This document shows, piece after piece, positions 1 to 5,555 of a DNA stretch of 5,893 nt. The number at the start of each line of letters is the position of its first letter. Position 1 is the first letter of the stretch. Source of the stretch: CAYMOV01 sp964392085 (GTDB lineage: Bacteria; Oederibacteriota; Muellerivitia; Muellerivitales; Muellerivitaceae). The position numbers and the translations under genes are program-made. The stretch spans positions 1 to 5,893 of the forward strand of contig CAYMOV010000149.1 of assembly GCA_964392085.1 (NCBI GenBank), given 5' to 3'. Below the pieces are notes generated by a model. The model ran no database searches. It was not told the origin of the DNA and saw nothing but the letters and a program-made list of their open reading frames with translations.

Positions 1-1309
1 CGCCGTACCGGTAGGAATCCGTCAGGCGGGATTGGTCCAACCGGTCCCAACGCCCTGGCCAGGAAGCGGCCGTGAGGGCCACCACCAGTCCGGCCAAGGC
101 CCAGGTCCGGGGGGAGCGGGCGAAGAACGCGAGGGCCAGCGTTCCGGACAGCGCCACGGCCAGGTCCCAAGGCAAAAGGTGGTTGCCCAGGATCCAGAGG
201 AAGTCCGTCTGCCCCGGTGAGTTGAACAGCAAGTTGGCCGCGACCAACCCCGCCATCGATAAGGCCAGGACCAGGATGGGTCCGCGCCACCTCGCCGATC
301 GGGCGCCCCGCCACCAACCCAGGATGGCCGCCAGGACCAAGACCGGCGAGACATCCCTCACGAGGAAGGATGAGATCCAGAGGCCCTGGCCCCTGATGAA
401 GGTGAGGCAAGTCATGGAAAACCGGCTGCCGGACAAACCGCCCTGGCTCCATTCCCAAATCGTCCGGGCGAAGCTTTTATCAGGGACCTGGAGATAGTGG
501 AGAGAAAGGTAGTTCCACCAGAGGGGCAGTCGGTCGGCGGCGCCCCAATCCTGGAACGGGTGTTGGTGGGATCGGAGGGCCGGGTACAACAGCGCCGGAC
601 TCAGGGCCATGAGGACCCAGGCCGGGGCCCGGATCGATCCCGGGCTTGAGCCGAAACGGGGTTGCCGGTTTCCCCCCCAAACCCCGAACCAGGCGGCCAG
701 GACCCCGAGGCTGAGGGAGAAGTGCAGGGGCCAATGGTGGCCGAGCCCCAGGGCGGCCCCAAAGACCAGCCAACCGGTCCAAGGGGCGAGCTTCTCCCTT
801 CGGGCCCTCCAGAGGGCCCAAGCCGGCGGGATCAGGAGAACCAGCTCGAGTTGGTACACCATCCCCTTGGCGCTCAGGGCGGTCCGCCAATAGTTCTCCG
901 AGAGCCCCAAGCTGAGCCCCGCCAGGACCGCCCATGCCCCGCGGGCTGCCGCGGGCAACATCGGTCCTTCCTCGGTGAGCAGGACACCGACCCAGGCGGA
1001 CAAGAGGGCCGCCCCGAAGGCCGCCAGGAACCCCGCGAAGAGGGAAGACCTCAGTCCCCAACCTCCCAACGGGATCCACTGGAACAGGTGGTTTAAAAGT
1101 AGGACCAGCGGATATCCCGGGGCGTGGGCGACCCCGAAGGCCCAGCTCGCTGAAAGGGTTTCGGCCGAATCGTCGTTGAGGAAGGCGGGGTTGAGGGTAT
1201 GAAGGTAGACCGCCCAGAGGGCCAGGAAAACGAATGTCGGGGCCAGGATCGCCGAAAGGCGGTCGACGTTTAGATCCCTCGGGAACCCCCGGTTGGGTTT
1301 AGGTTTCAT
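1..1309 (-). CDS. DUF2723 / TMEM260-like polytopic membrane protein, probable GT-C glycosyltransferase (partial, C-terminus off the left edge)
   Basis: Reading the reverse strand from the ATG at 1309-1307 gives 436 codons without a stop, ending at the window edge, so the C-terminus is missing. A short basic N-terminus is followed by a hydrophobic helix (about residues 20-38) and then NDDSAE (45-50), an acidic cluster in the first external loop. HAPGYP (62-67), a YW..AL.AKG motif and GLGHHWP follow, among several further hydrophobic segments. Each motif has a counterpart in the neighbouring 603-aa protein (NNDSAE, HSPGYP, TYWINALTAKG, GLAHHWP), so the two are paralogues. Even the last visible residues (LDQSRLTDSYRY) match its SDQSRETQAFRY, which suggests roughly 160-170 residues are missing. 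DUF2723 proteins are GT-C type membrane proteins; human TMEM260 is a protein O-mannosyltransferase. The likely role is sugar transfer from a lipid-linked donor on the outer face of the inner membrane; the acceptor is unknown. The start overlaps the upstream stop as ATGA. Family call fairly secure, substrate unknown. Confidence 0.85.
   Translation of the reverse strand, partial: MKPKPNRGFPRDLNVDRLSAILAPTFVFLALWAVYLHTLNPAFLNDDSAETLSASWAFGVAHAPGYPLVLLLNHLFQWIPLGGWGLRSSLFAGFLAAFGAALLSAWVGVLLTEEGPMLPAAARGAWAVLAGLSLGLSENYWRTALSAKGMVYQLELVLLIPPAWALWRARREKLAPWTGWLVFGAALGLGHHWPLHFSLSLGVLAAWFGVWGGNRQPRFGSSPGSIRAPAWVLMALSPALLYPALRSHQHPFQDWGAADRLPLWWNYLSLHYLQVPDKSFARTIWEWSQGGLSGSRFSMTCLTFIRGQGLWISSFLVRDVSPVLVLAAILGWWRGARSARWRGPILVLALSMAGLVAANLLFNSPGQTDFLWILGNHLLPWDLAVALSGTLALAFFARSPRTWALAGLVVALTAASWPGRWDRLDQSRLTDSYRYG
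1306..1309 (-). other. ATGA stop/start overlap between the two DUF2723 genes
   Basis: On the minus strand the TGA of the 603-aa gene (1308-1306) shares bases with the ATG of the next gene (1309-1307). This 4-base overlap normally indicates one operon mRNA with translational coupling. A weak AAGG Shine-Dalgarno match lies at 1322-1319, nine bases before the ATG. Confidence 0.85.
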
Positions 1310-3117
1310 GGCTTAAGGCCTTGTTGGAACTTTGAATTTTCACGAAGGGCGTTGTTCAACGCGATTCGGTACACCCCTTTGAATTGCGATTGGATGGGGG
1401 CCGTCCAGCCGTTGTTGATCCAAGCCTCCCCGAGGGCCATTCGATCCAAAAGAAACAACGGGGTGGGTGGGGAAGAGGAGCCCTTGGGAAACAGTTTGAA
1501 GGTGAGGCCATAGGGACGGATGGACCAAGGCGTTGGTTCCTGGAGCAGATGCCGCCAGACAAAGCCCCTCGAGAGCGTGACCTGGATCGGCTTGGTGCCC
1601 TCGAGGGCGCCCATGATTCGGCGCAGGTTGTCCTCGACACGGTCCCAGGGATCGGCCCCGGGAAGGGGATCGAGTTTCCAATCTGGGTGGGTTTGGGCCC
1701 AGCGGCGGACCCCCCATTCCTCCTGCCAGAGGAACAACTTCACGACCGTCAGGTCGGGGCGTTTCCCCAGGACATCCTGAAGATAGGCGGAGCTGAAGAG
1801 GTCCCGGTCCTCCTCCGCCAATAGGATGGCGGTCCTGGGACAGGAGGCGAAGAGGTCCAGGCTATAACGAAAGGCCTGGGTTTCCCGGGATTGGTCCGAA
1901 AGGCTCCAACCCCAAACGCCGCTTCCGATCCCAGCGGCCAGGATGATCCAGGGGACCGCCTTCCGTATTCCCGCGCCCGGCAGGAGGATCAGGAACAGGG
2001 AGACTGTCGGGATTTCAACGAGCAACAATCCTAAAACCGGGTTGCGCAATGGCCAGGTGTCACTTCCGGTGATCCGATTCACGAAGAGGTCGGCGCCGAT
2101 CAATCCCAGCGCCACCAGGGCGGTTCCCAAGGCTTGGAAGGGAAAGCGCCGGGAGAGGAAATACAGCCCCGCCAGGAAGATGAAAACCCATCCTCGCGTC
2201 GGTTCTTGGGTGAGAAAGGCGGCGATCTCCCGAGCTCGGGGCTTCAGTTCCATCCAACCCCGGTACCAACCGGAGGGAGAGGCGAACGATGGAATCCAGG
2301 GGTAATAGGACATTCCCGCGTAGCTTTTCCAACGGGACCAGGTCGTGATGGCGCCGAAATCCAACGCCGGTTGGAACCTTTCCCGGAGGGGTGAGTAGAG
2401 CAGGAGCGGGCTCCAGGCCGCGAGTCCGAATGACGCGGCTCGAAGGAGGGTGGCGGGTGAAGCGGAGAATCTCATCCGGGTGAACTGGGACGCGATCCAG
2501 GTCAGGGCCAAGGCCAGGAGGAGGACGGCTTGGGTGGGCCAATGGTGGGCCAGCCCGAGTCCCGCGTAAAAGGACAGCGCATAGGTTCCGCGGGAACGAT
2601 CATGCCCCCCCGAAAGGTTCGAGCCGAAGGCCCGGAGGGTTCCGAGCGTGAACAACATCTGCAGGCTGTAGATCGTTCCCTTGGCGGTGAGGGCGTTGAT
2701 CCAATAGGTGGGCGCGAACGCCAAGAGGAACCCGGCACCCCAGGCCATGGCGGTGGACTCCACCCCGCTCAACGCGTGGGCGGGAAAACCTGAACGGATC
2801 AATTGGTGTACCACCCCGGCCAGGAGGATCACCCCGAGGACGGCGAGGGTGCCGGCGGCCATGGACCCCCTCCATGCAAACGATCCCAGCGGAATCCCCT
2901 GGAATAGCCGTTGGATCAGGGAAATCAGCGGGTAGCCAGGGGAATGGGAAAGGCCCAGGAGCCGGCCTGATGTGAGGAACTCCGCGGAATCGTTGTTCAA
3001 AAAGGTGGGGTTCAACGTCCGGAGGTAACAACCCCAGATCGTCAATATTAAGGCCGTCCAACCCGCCCGGGCCTTCAGGGACGTGGTTGAAAGGCGCCTG
3101 GGATGGGTGGAGTTCAT
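1306..3117 (-). CDS. DUF2723 / TMEM260-like polytopic membrane protein, probable GT-C glycosyltransferase (complete, 603 aa)
   Basis: The protein opens with a basic N-terminus and a first hydrophobic helix (about residues 19-35), then NNDSAE (41-46) and HSPGYP (58-63). This is the acidic first-loop plus PGYP arrangement typical of DUF2723. TYWINALTAKG (137-147) and GLAHHWP (188-194) follow, and hydrophobic segments continue to about residue 405. The last ~200 residues are largely hydrophilic and probably form an extracytoplasmic domain (it contains AILLAEEDRD). Known family members are GT-C fold membrane glycosyltransferases or proteins resembling them, so transfer of a lipid-linked sugar outside the inner membrane is the expected role; donor and acceptor cannot be read from sequence. 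The stop (TGA, 1308-1306) overlaps the start of its downstream paralogue. No Shine-Dalgarno lies just before the ATG. Instead a TATAAT box sits only 8 bases upstream, implying a nearly leaderless mRNA. No frameshift or truncation is seen. Confidence 0.88.
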   Translation of the reverse strand: MNSTHPRRLSTTSLKARAGWTALILTIWGCYLRTLNPTFLNNDSAEFLTSGRLLGLSHSPGYPLISLIQRLFQGIPLGSFAWRGSMAAGTLAVLGVILLAGVVHQLIRSGFPAHALSGVESTAMAWGAGFLLAFAPTYWINALTAKGTIYSLQMLFTLGTLRAFGSNLSGGHDRSRGTYALSFYAGLGLAHHWPTQAVLLLALALTWIASQFTRMRFSASPATLLRAASFGLAAWSPLLLYSPLRERFQPALDFGAITTWSRWKSYAGMSYYPWIPSFASPSGWYRGWMELKPRAREIAAFLTQEPTRGWVFIFLAGLYFLSRRFPFQALGTALVALGLIGADLFVNRITGSDTWPLRNPVLGLLLVEIPTVSLFLILLPGAGIRKAVPWIILAAGIGSGVWGWSLSDQSRETQAFRYSLDLFASCPRTAILLAEEDRDLFSSAYLQDVLGKRPDLTVVKLFLWQEEWGVRRWAQTHPDWKLDPLPGADPWDRVEDNLRRIMGALEGTKPIQVTLSRGFVWRHLLQEPTPWSIRPYGLTFKLFPKGSSSPPTPLFLLDRMALGEAWINNGWTAPIQSQFKGVYRIALNNALRENSKFQQGLKP

Positions 3118-3125
3118 GGCTGTCC

Positions 3126-3133
3126 ATTATAAT
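3126..3133. promoter_or_regulatory. Palindromic -10 box ATTATAAT serving both strands
   Basis: ATTATAAT is its own reverse complement, so a perfect TATAAT occurs on the plus strand (3128-3133) and on the minus strand (3131-3126). It is the most AT-rich spot in a GC-rich intergenic region. On the plus strand transcription would start near 3140, giving a leader of about 65 bases. On the minus strand it would start near 3119-3120, two or three bases before the ATG. No -35 box is recognisable, so an activator or an extended contact may be needed. Confidence 0.5.
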
Positions 3134-3137
3134 CAGT

Positions 3138-3154
3138 GGGAGAGCTGAGCTCCC
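3138..3154. promoter_or_regulatory. Imperfect inverted repeat next to the divergent -10 box (possible operator)
   Basis: The 17-base sequence has GGGAG arms matched by CTCCC around a 7-base centre (AGCTGAG). It covers the expected start point of the plus-strand transcript and the -20 to -35 zone of the minus-strand promoter, so one bound protein could affect both directions. It could equally be a chance GC-rich palindrome or a weak hairpin in the HEAT-gene leader. Confidence 0.3.
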
Positions 3155-3192
3155 GGGTTGGACGGGAAAATCGAGGGCCAAAGCCCGGGACC

Positions 3193-3197
3193 AGAGG
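3193..3197 (+). promoter_or_regulatory. Shine-Dalgarno site selecting the ATG at 3206
   Basis: AGAGG lies eight bases before the ATG at 3206. The alternative in-frame TTG at 3158 has only a distant GGGAG before it (about 15 bases away). The paralogous downstream gene has a similar arrangement: a GAGGACG sequence about 10 bases before ATG-CTG. This supports the ATG at 3206 as the start of the HEAT-repeat protein. Confidence 0.65.
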
Positions 3198-3205
3198 ACG
3201 ACCAG

Positions 3206-5407
3206 ATGCTGCTGGACCATGAAATCCCCATCGCCTCCACCGCCATCCGGGAGTTCCGGGTGGCCCTGTCCAACCTGTTCCTTTATTCCACCGCGAACAC
3301 CATGGTGGACCAGTCCCTTTCCCGGTTCATCCAGGCCCTGGAACAGCTCATGGGGGACCGCGAGGAGATCACGATGGGGGTCTCGGAGGGCCGGTTGGTC
3401 CTGGATGGATCGGCCCTGGACGAGAAGGTCACCGGTTCCACCGCCATGATCCGGGAACTCTTCACGACCCACGAACTGCACGCCCTGACCTTCCGCAAGG
3501 GGATGGGGACGGAAGAACTTCGGATCTTCGGTTCGCTGTTGAAACCCCGGGCCCTGCCACCCGGCACCACCCTGGCCCAAGCCCTCCAAGTAAACCCGCT
3601 GGAGCACCTATCCCTCAACCTGAAGGTGTTCGTGGCCATGGGGGAGGGCGAGGCGGCCAGCATGGGCGAAGGCGGGGAAGGCGCGGAGACCGGGCTTTCG
3701 GAAGCCATGGAAGCCCTCCATTATTTCCTCCAGGTCTTCAGCAAGGTCAAGCCGGACACGAATAAGAAGGAGATCGTCCGCCTGCTCGGCGAGCAGGTGG
3801 GCGACCTTTACCCGGCCGGGGAAGGCGTGGGGATGGGCGGAATGGGGACCGGCGGGGGCGTCGGCGCGGGCGAAGGATCCGGGATCGGCGGTTTGGGTGA
3901 CGGCGCATCCTCCAAACTCGGGAGCATCGTGACGGCCCTCGAGGGCCTCCGCCAAATGTTGTCCACCGTGGACCTTCCACCCGCCGTGGTGCGGGAATCC
4001 ACGGCCCTGGGCGAATCCATCCAACGGCTGGTGCAGGCGGTCTCCGAGAAATTGGAGACGGTCGCCGAGGGTGAGATGGTCTCGGCGCCCGAGGAAACCG
4101 GGTCCCAAGAGGCGTTATTCGAGACCGACCCGATCATGGCGGCCGTGGAGGCCGGGGACCTCAAGGTCTTCCGCGACCCCCGGCAGGAGGAAAAGGTCGC
4201 GAGGTTCCTGCGGGACCTCCAGACGAACCCCCGGATGGAAATCACCGAAACCGTCTGGGAGGGCCTTTGGCAGGTCCTCCAGGCCCCCGACGAGGGAACC
4301 CAGGCCCTCGGCCTCCGGCACCTCAACCGCTGGAAATGGGAAAACCTCCCGCGGCACCTGCAGGTCGAGGGGCTCCGCAACCTGCGGGAGTACCTTTTGC
4401 GCTGCGCCGGGCCCGTGCCGTACCAGATCGCGCTGCTCCTGTCCCTCGGCTGGCTGATGAACGAGTGGAAAAGGCCGGACTGGCCCGCGTTCAACGCCTT
4501 CATCCGAACCCTCGCGTCCTTCGACCGCATCCCGGCGGAATCTTTCCCAGACCAGCGGCAGAAGGCCCGCACCATGTTCCAGGGCCTCTGGAACAAGGAG
4601 CAAATGGAGGAACTGTTCCGCCGCACCACGGGGGAGGCCTCCGACGCCCGAGGCTCGGTCGAGACTTGGTCCGCCCTGGGGGCCTTCGCCGGGCCCTTCC
4701 TGCTCGAAAAGGCCCTGGGGACCCACTCGAAGGACGGATCCCAGGCCCAAGCCCTCTGGATCCTGGAGCGGTTGGAGTTTTCCGGCCTCGAGATGTTGGA
4801 CGGATGGTTGGGGCAGGGGACCAAGCCGTCACGGCTGATGGCCTTCCTATCGATCTACGACCGCATGATCCTGACCGCCACCGTGGCCCGGAAGCTCCGG
4901 GGTTGGTGGGATTCCTTCGACGCCGCCGAAAAGACGGCCTGCCTGACGGCCGCCTCGAAGTGGGGCCGCCGCGAGTTCCGCGAGCCGGCGCTCAAGATGA
5001 TCCATGGCTCGACCCTCGCGGAATCCATCTGGGTGATGGGGATCTATCCGGAAATCGCCCAGACGGGGGACGCCCGGGAGATCCTCCGGGCCCTCGAGGA
5101 AAGGTCCTTCGACGAGAAGTCGGACAAGGAACGGTTCTCCCTGTCGGTCTGCGAGTGCCTGGGCCGCCTGGCCGATCCCCTGGCGGTGCCGGTGCTGGAG
5201 GAGTGGATCCAACCCAAGGGCCTCATCGAGAAGTTCAAGGAACGGAACATCGACATCCGCCGCGCCGCCCTGCAGGCCCTGGGCCAATACCGCTCACGCC
5301 AAGTCCGTTCCTTCCTGGAGAAGATCGCCGAGCATGGCGACAAGGACCTGCGGCCCACCGCGCAGGAGGCCCTGAACCGGGTTTCCGACCGGTTGGCGGC
5401 TGAATAG
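3206..5407 (+). CDS. HEAT-repeat protein with a conserved N-terminal domain and a glycine-rich linker (733 aa)
   Basis: The start is taken at the ATG at 3206 because it has a Shine-Dalgarno site and because homology to the next gene begins exactly at this methionine; an upstream in-frame TTG at 3158 would add 16 residues. Residues 1-112 form an alpha/beta-looking domain ending in a TFRKGMGTEEL-type motif. This resembles an N-terminal module I recall from HEAT-repeat or HD-domain proteins of delta-proteobacteria-like genomes, with the pattern T-F-x-x-G-[ML]-x-x-[ED]-[EQ]-L. Residues 145-162 are Gly/Glu-rich, about 163-202 helical, and 203-233 a glycine-rich linker. From about 235 the protein looks all-helical, with canonical HEAT-type repeats near the C-terminus (about 640-730, for example IRRAALQALGQY and LRPTAQEALNRV). 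There is no signal peptide or membrane helix, so it is probably cytoplasmic. HEAT arrays are protein-binding scaffolds; no catalytic motif is visible and the partner is unknown. The CDS ends with TAG. Confidence 0.88.
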   Translation: MLLDHEIPIASTAIREFRVALSNLFLYSTANTMVDQSLSRFIQALEQLMGDREEITMGVSEGRLVLDGSALDEKVTGSTAMIRELFTTHELHALTFRKGMGTEELRIFGSLLKPRALPPGTTLAQALQVNPLEHLSLNLKVFVAMGEGEAASMGEGGEGAETGLSEAMEALHYFLQVFSKVKPDTNKKEIVRLLGEQVGDLYPAGEGVGMGGMGTGGGVGAGEGSGIGGLGDGASSKLGSIVTALEGLRQMLSTVDLPPAVVRESTALGESIQRLVQAVSEKLETVAEGEMVSAPEETGSQEALFETDPIMAAVEAGDLKVFRDPRQEEKVARFLRDLQTNPRMEITETVWEGLWQVLQAPDEGTQALGLRHLNRWKWENLPRHLQVEGLRNLREYLLRCAGPVPYQIALLLSLGWLMNEWKRPDWPAFNAFIRTLASFDRIPAESFPDQRQKARTMFQGLWNKEQMEELFRRTTGEASDARGSVETWSALGAFAGPFLLEKALGTHSKDGSQAQALWILERLEFSGLEMLDGWLGQGTKPSRLMAFLSIYDRMILTATVARKLRGWWDSFDAAEKTACLTAASKWGRREFREPALKMIHGSTLAESIWVMGIYPEIAQTGDAREILRALEERSFDEKSDKERFSLSVCECLGRLADPLAVPVLEEWIQPKGLIEKFKERNIDIRRAALQALGQYRSRQVRSFLEKIAEHGDKDLRPTAQEALNRVSDRLAAE
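3812..3904 (+). other. Glycine-rich linker inside the HEAT-repeat protein
   Basis: Residues 203-233 contain 17 glycines in 31 positions, mixed with Met, Val, Ala, Glu and Ser, with no exact repeat unit. The segment separates the N-terminal domain and its helical extension from the HEAT-like body. It is most likely a flexible, disordered hinge. The reading frame continues cleanly on both sides, so it is not a sequencing artefact or frameshift. Confidence 0.75.
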
Positions 5408-5442
5408 GGCATTTCCGCCTTATCGATCGCTGGTTCCACCCC

Positions 5443-5448
5443 TATAAT
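5443..5448 (+). promoter_or_regulatory. Probable -10 box (TATAAT) for the downstream gene
   Basis: A perfect TATAAT sits 36 bases after the stop of the HEAT-repeat gene and 107 bases before the next ATG. The nearest -35 candidate at 17 bp spacing, TTATCG (5420-5425), matches the consensus at only three positions. The same hexamer without a clear -35 is found at the divergent promoter, which makes it likelier to be real. Confidence 0.5.
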
Positions 5449-5484
5449 GAAGCCCATTCCCCGGCTTGGAACCCTTCGGGTCCC

Positions 5485-5506
5485 GGTCGGGGGCCCCGCC
5501 CCGACC
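5485..5506 (+). repeat. GC-rich hairpin in the intergenic leader
   Basis: GGTCGGGG (5485-5492) and CCCCGACC (5499-5506) are perfect 8-bp inverted arms around a 6-base loop. A small hairpin, ACCC-TTC-GGGT (5471-5481), lies just before it. CTT (5465-5467) could pair with AAG (5508-5510) to close both into a three-way junction. No T-tract follows, so it is more likely a leader structure or a rho-independent-like remnant than an intrinsic terminator. Confidence 0.5.
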
Positions 5507-5524
5507 CAAGGGGGAGGGGACTGC

Positions 5525-5540
5525 GCGGGGGTTTGCCCGC
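5525..5540 (+). promoter_or_regulatory. Hairpin immediately before the ribosome-binding site
   Basis: GCGGG (5525-5529) pairs with CCCGC (5536-5540) around the loop GGTTTG. It ends two bases before GAGG (5543-5546), the Shine-Dalgarno match that lies nine bases ahead of the ATG at 5556. A stem this close to the ribosome-binding site could modulate initiation. The stem is only 5 bp, so chance formation in GC-rich sequence is possible. Confidence 0.35.
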
Positions 5541-5555
5541 TCGAGGACGGGGTGG

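Larger units (their letters stand above)
3118..3205. promoter_or_regulatory. Divergent intergenic promoter region
   Basis: These 88 bases separate the minus-strand membrane-protein operon from the plus-strand HEAT-repeat gene, and must hold the start signals of both if no upstream promoter reads in. In order they contain a TATAAT palindrome (3126-3133), an imperfect inverted repeat (3138-3154), two CCCGGG copies (3152-3157 and 3184-3189), a small hairpin (3175-3186) and a Shine-Dalgarno site (3193-3197). No convincing TTGACA-like -35 box is seen on either strand at 16-18 bp spacing. Confidence 0.6.
5408..5555 (+). promoter_or_regulatory. Intergenic leader: promoter plus GC-rich structured 5' region
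   Basis: These 148 bases between the two plus-strand genes hold a TATAAT box (5443-5448), a GC-rich inverted repeat (5485-5506), clustered G-runs (5489-5531) and a second hairpin (5525-5540) just before the Shine-Dalgarno site. There is no T-run after the hairpins, so a classical terminator for the upstream gene is not seen. The downstream gene therefore appears to have its own promoter, though read-through from the HEAT gene is possible. Confidence 0.55.

Noticed and set aside
480..1079. Minus-strand 199-aa open frame
   Set aside because: It is a +1/+2 shadow of the partial DUF2723 gene, which is continuous through this stretch in another frame and matches its paralogue.
3087..3092. TTGAAA as a -35 box for the plus-strand promoter
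   Set aside because: It is 35 bases from the TATAAT at 3128, about twice the usual spacing.
2600..3607. Minus-strand 335-aa open frame crossing the divergent intergenic region
   Set aside because: It overlaps the starts of two supported genes in the wrong frame and shows low-complexity Gly/Pro composition.
3808..4824. Long antisense open frame (338 aa) opposite the HEAT-repeat gene
   Set aside because: Composition is Arg/Ser/Pro-rich as expected of a shadow frame in high-GC DNA, and it lies wholly opposite a gene with paralogue support.
4267..5403. Same-strand 378-aa open frame overlapping the HEAT-repeat gene
   Set aside because: It is Pro/Gly/Arg-rich with no domain-like pattern, and sits in a shifted frame of the supported CDS; it is open because stops are rare at this GC content.
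5485..5540. Intrinsic terminator for the HEAT-repeat gene
   Set aside because: The stems are GC-rich but are followed by G-runs rather than a T-tract, and they lie downstream of a probable promoter for the next gene.
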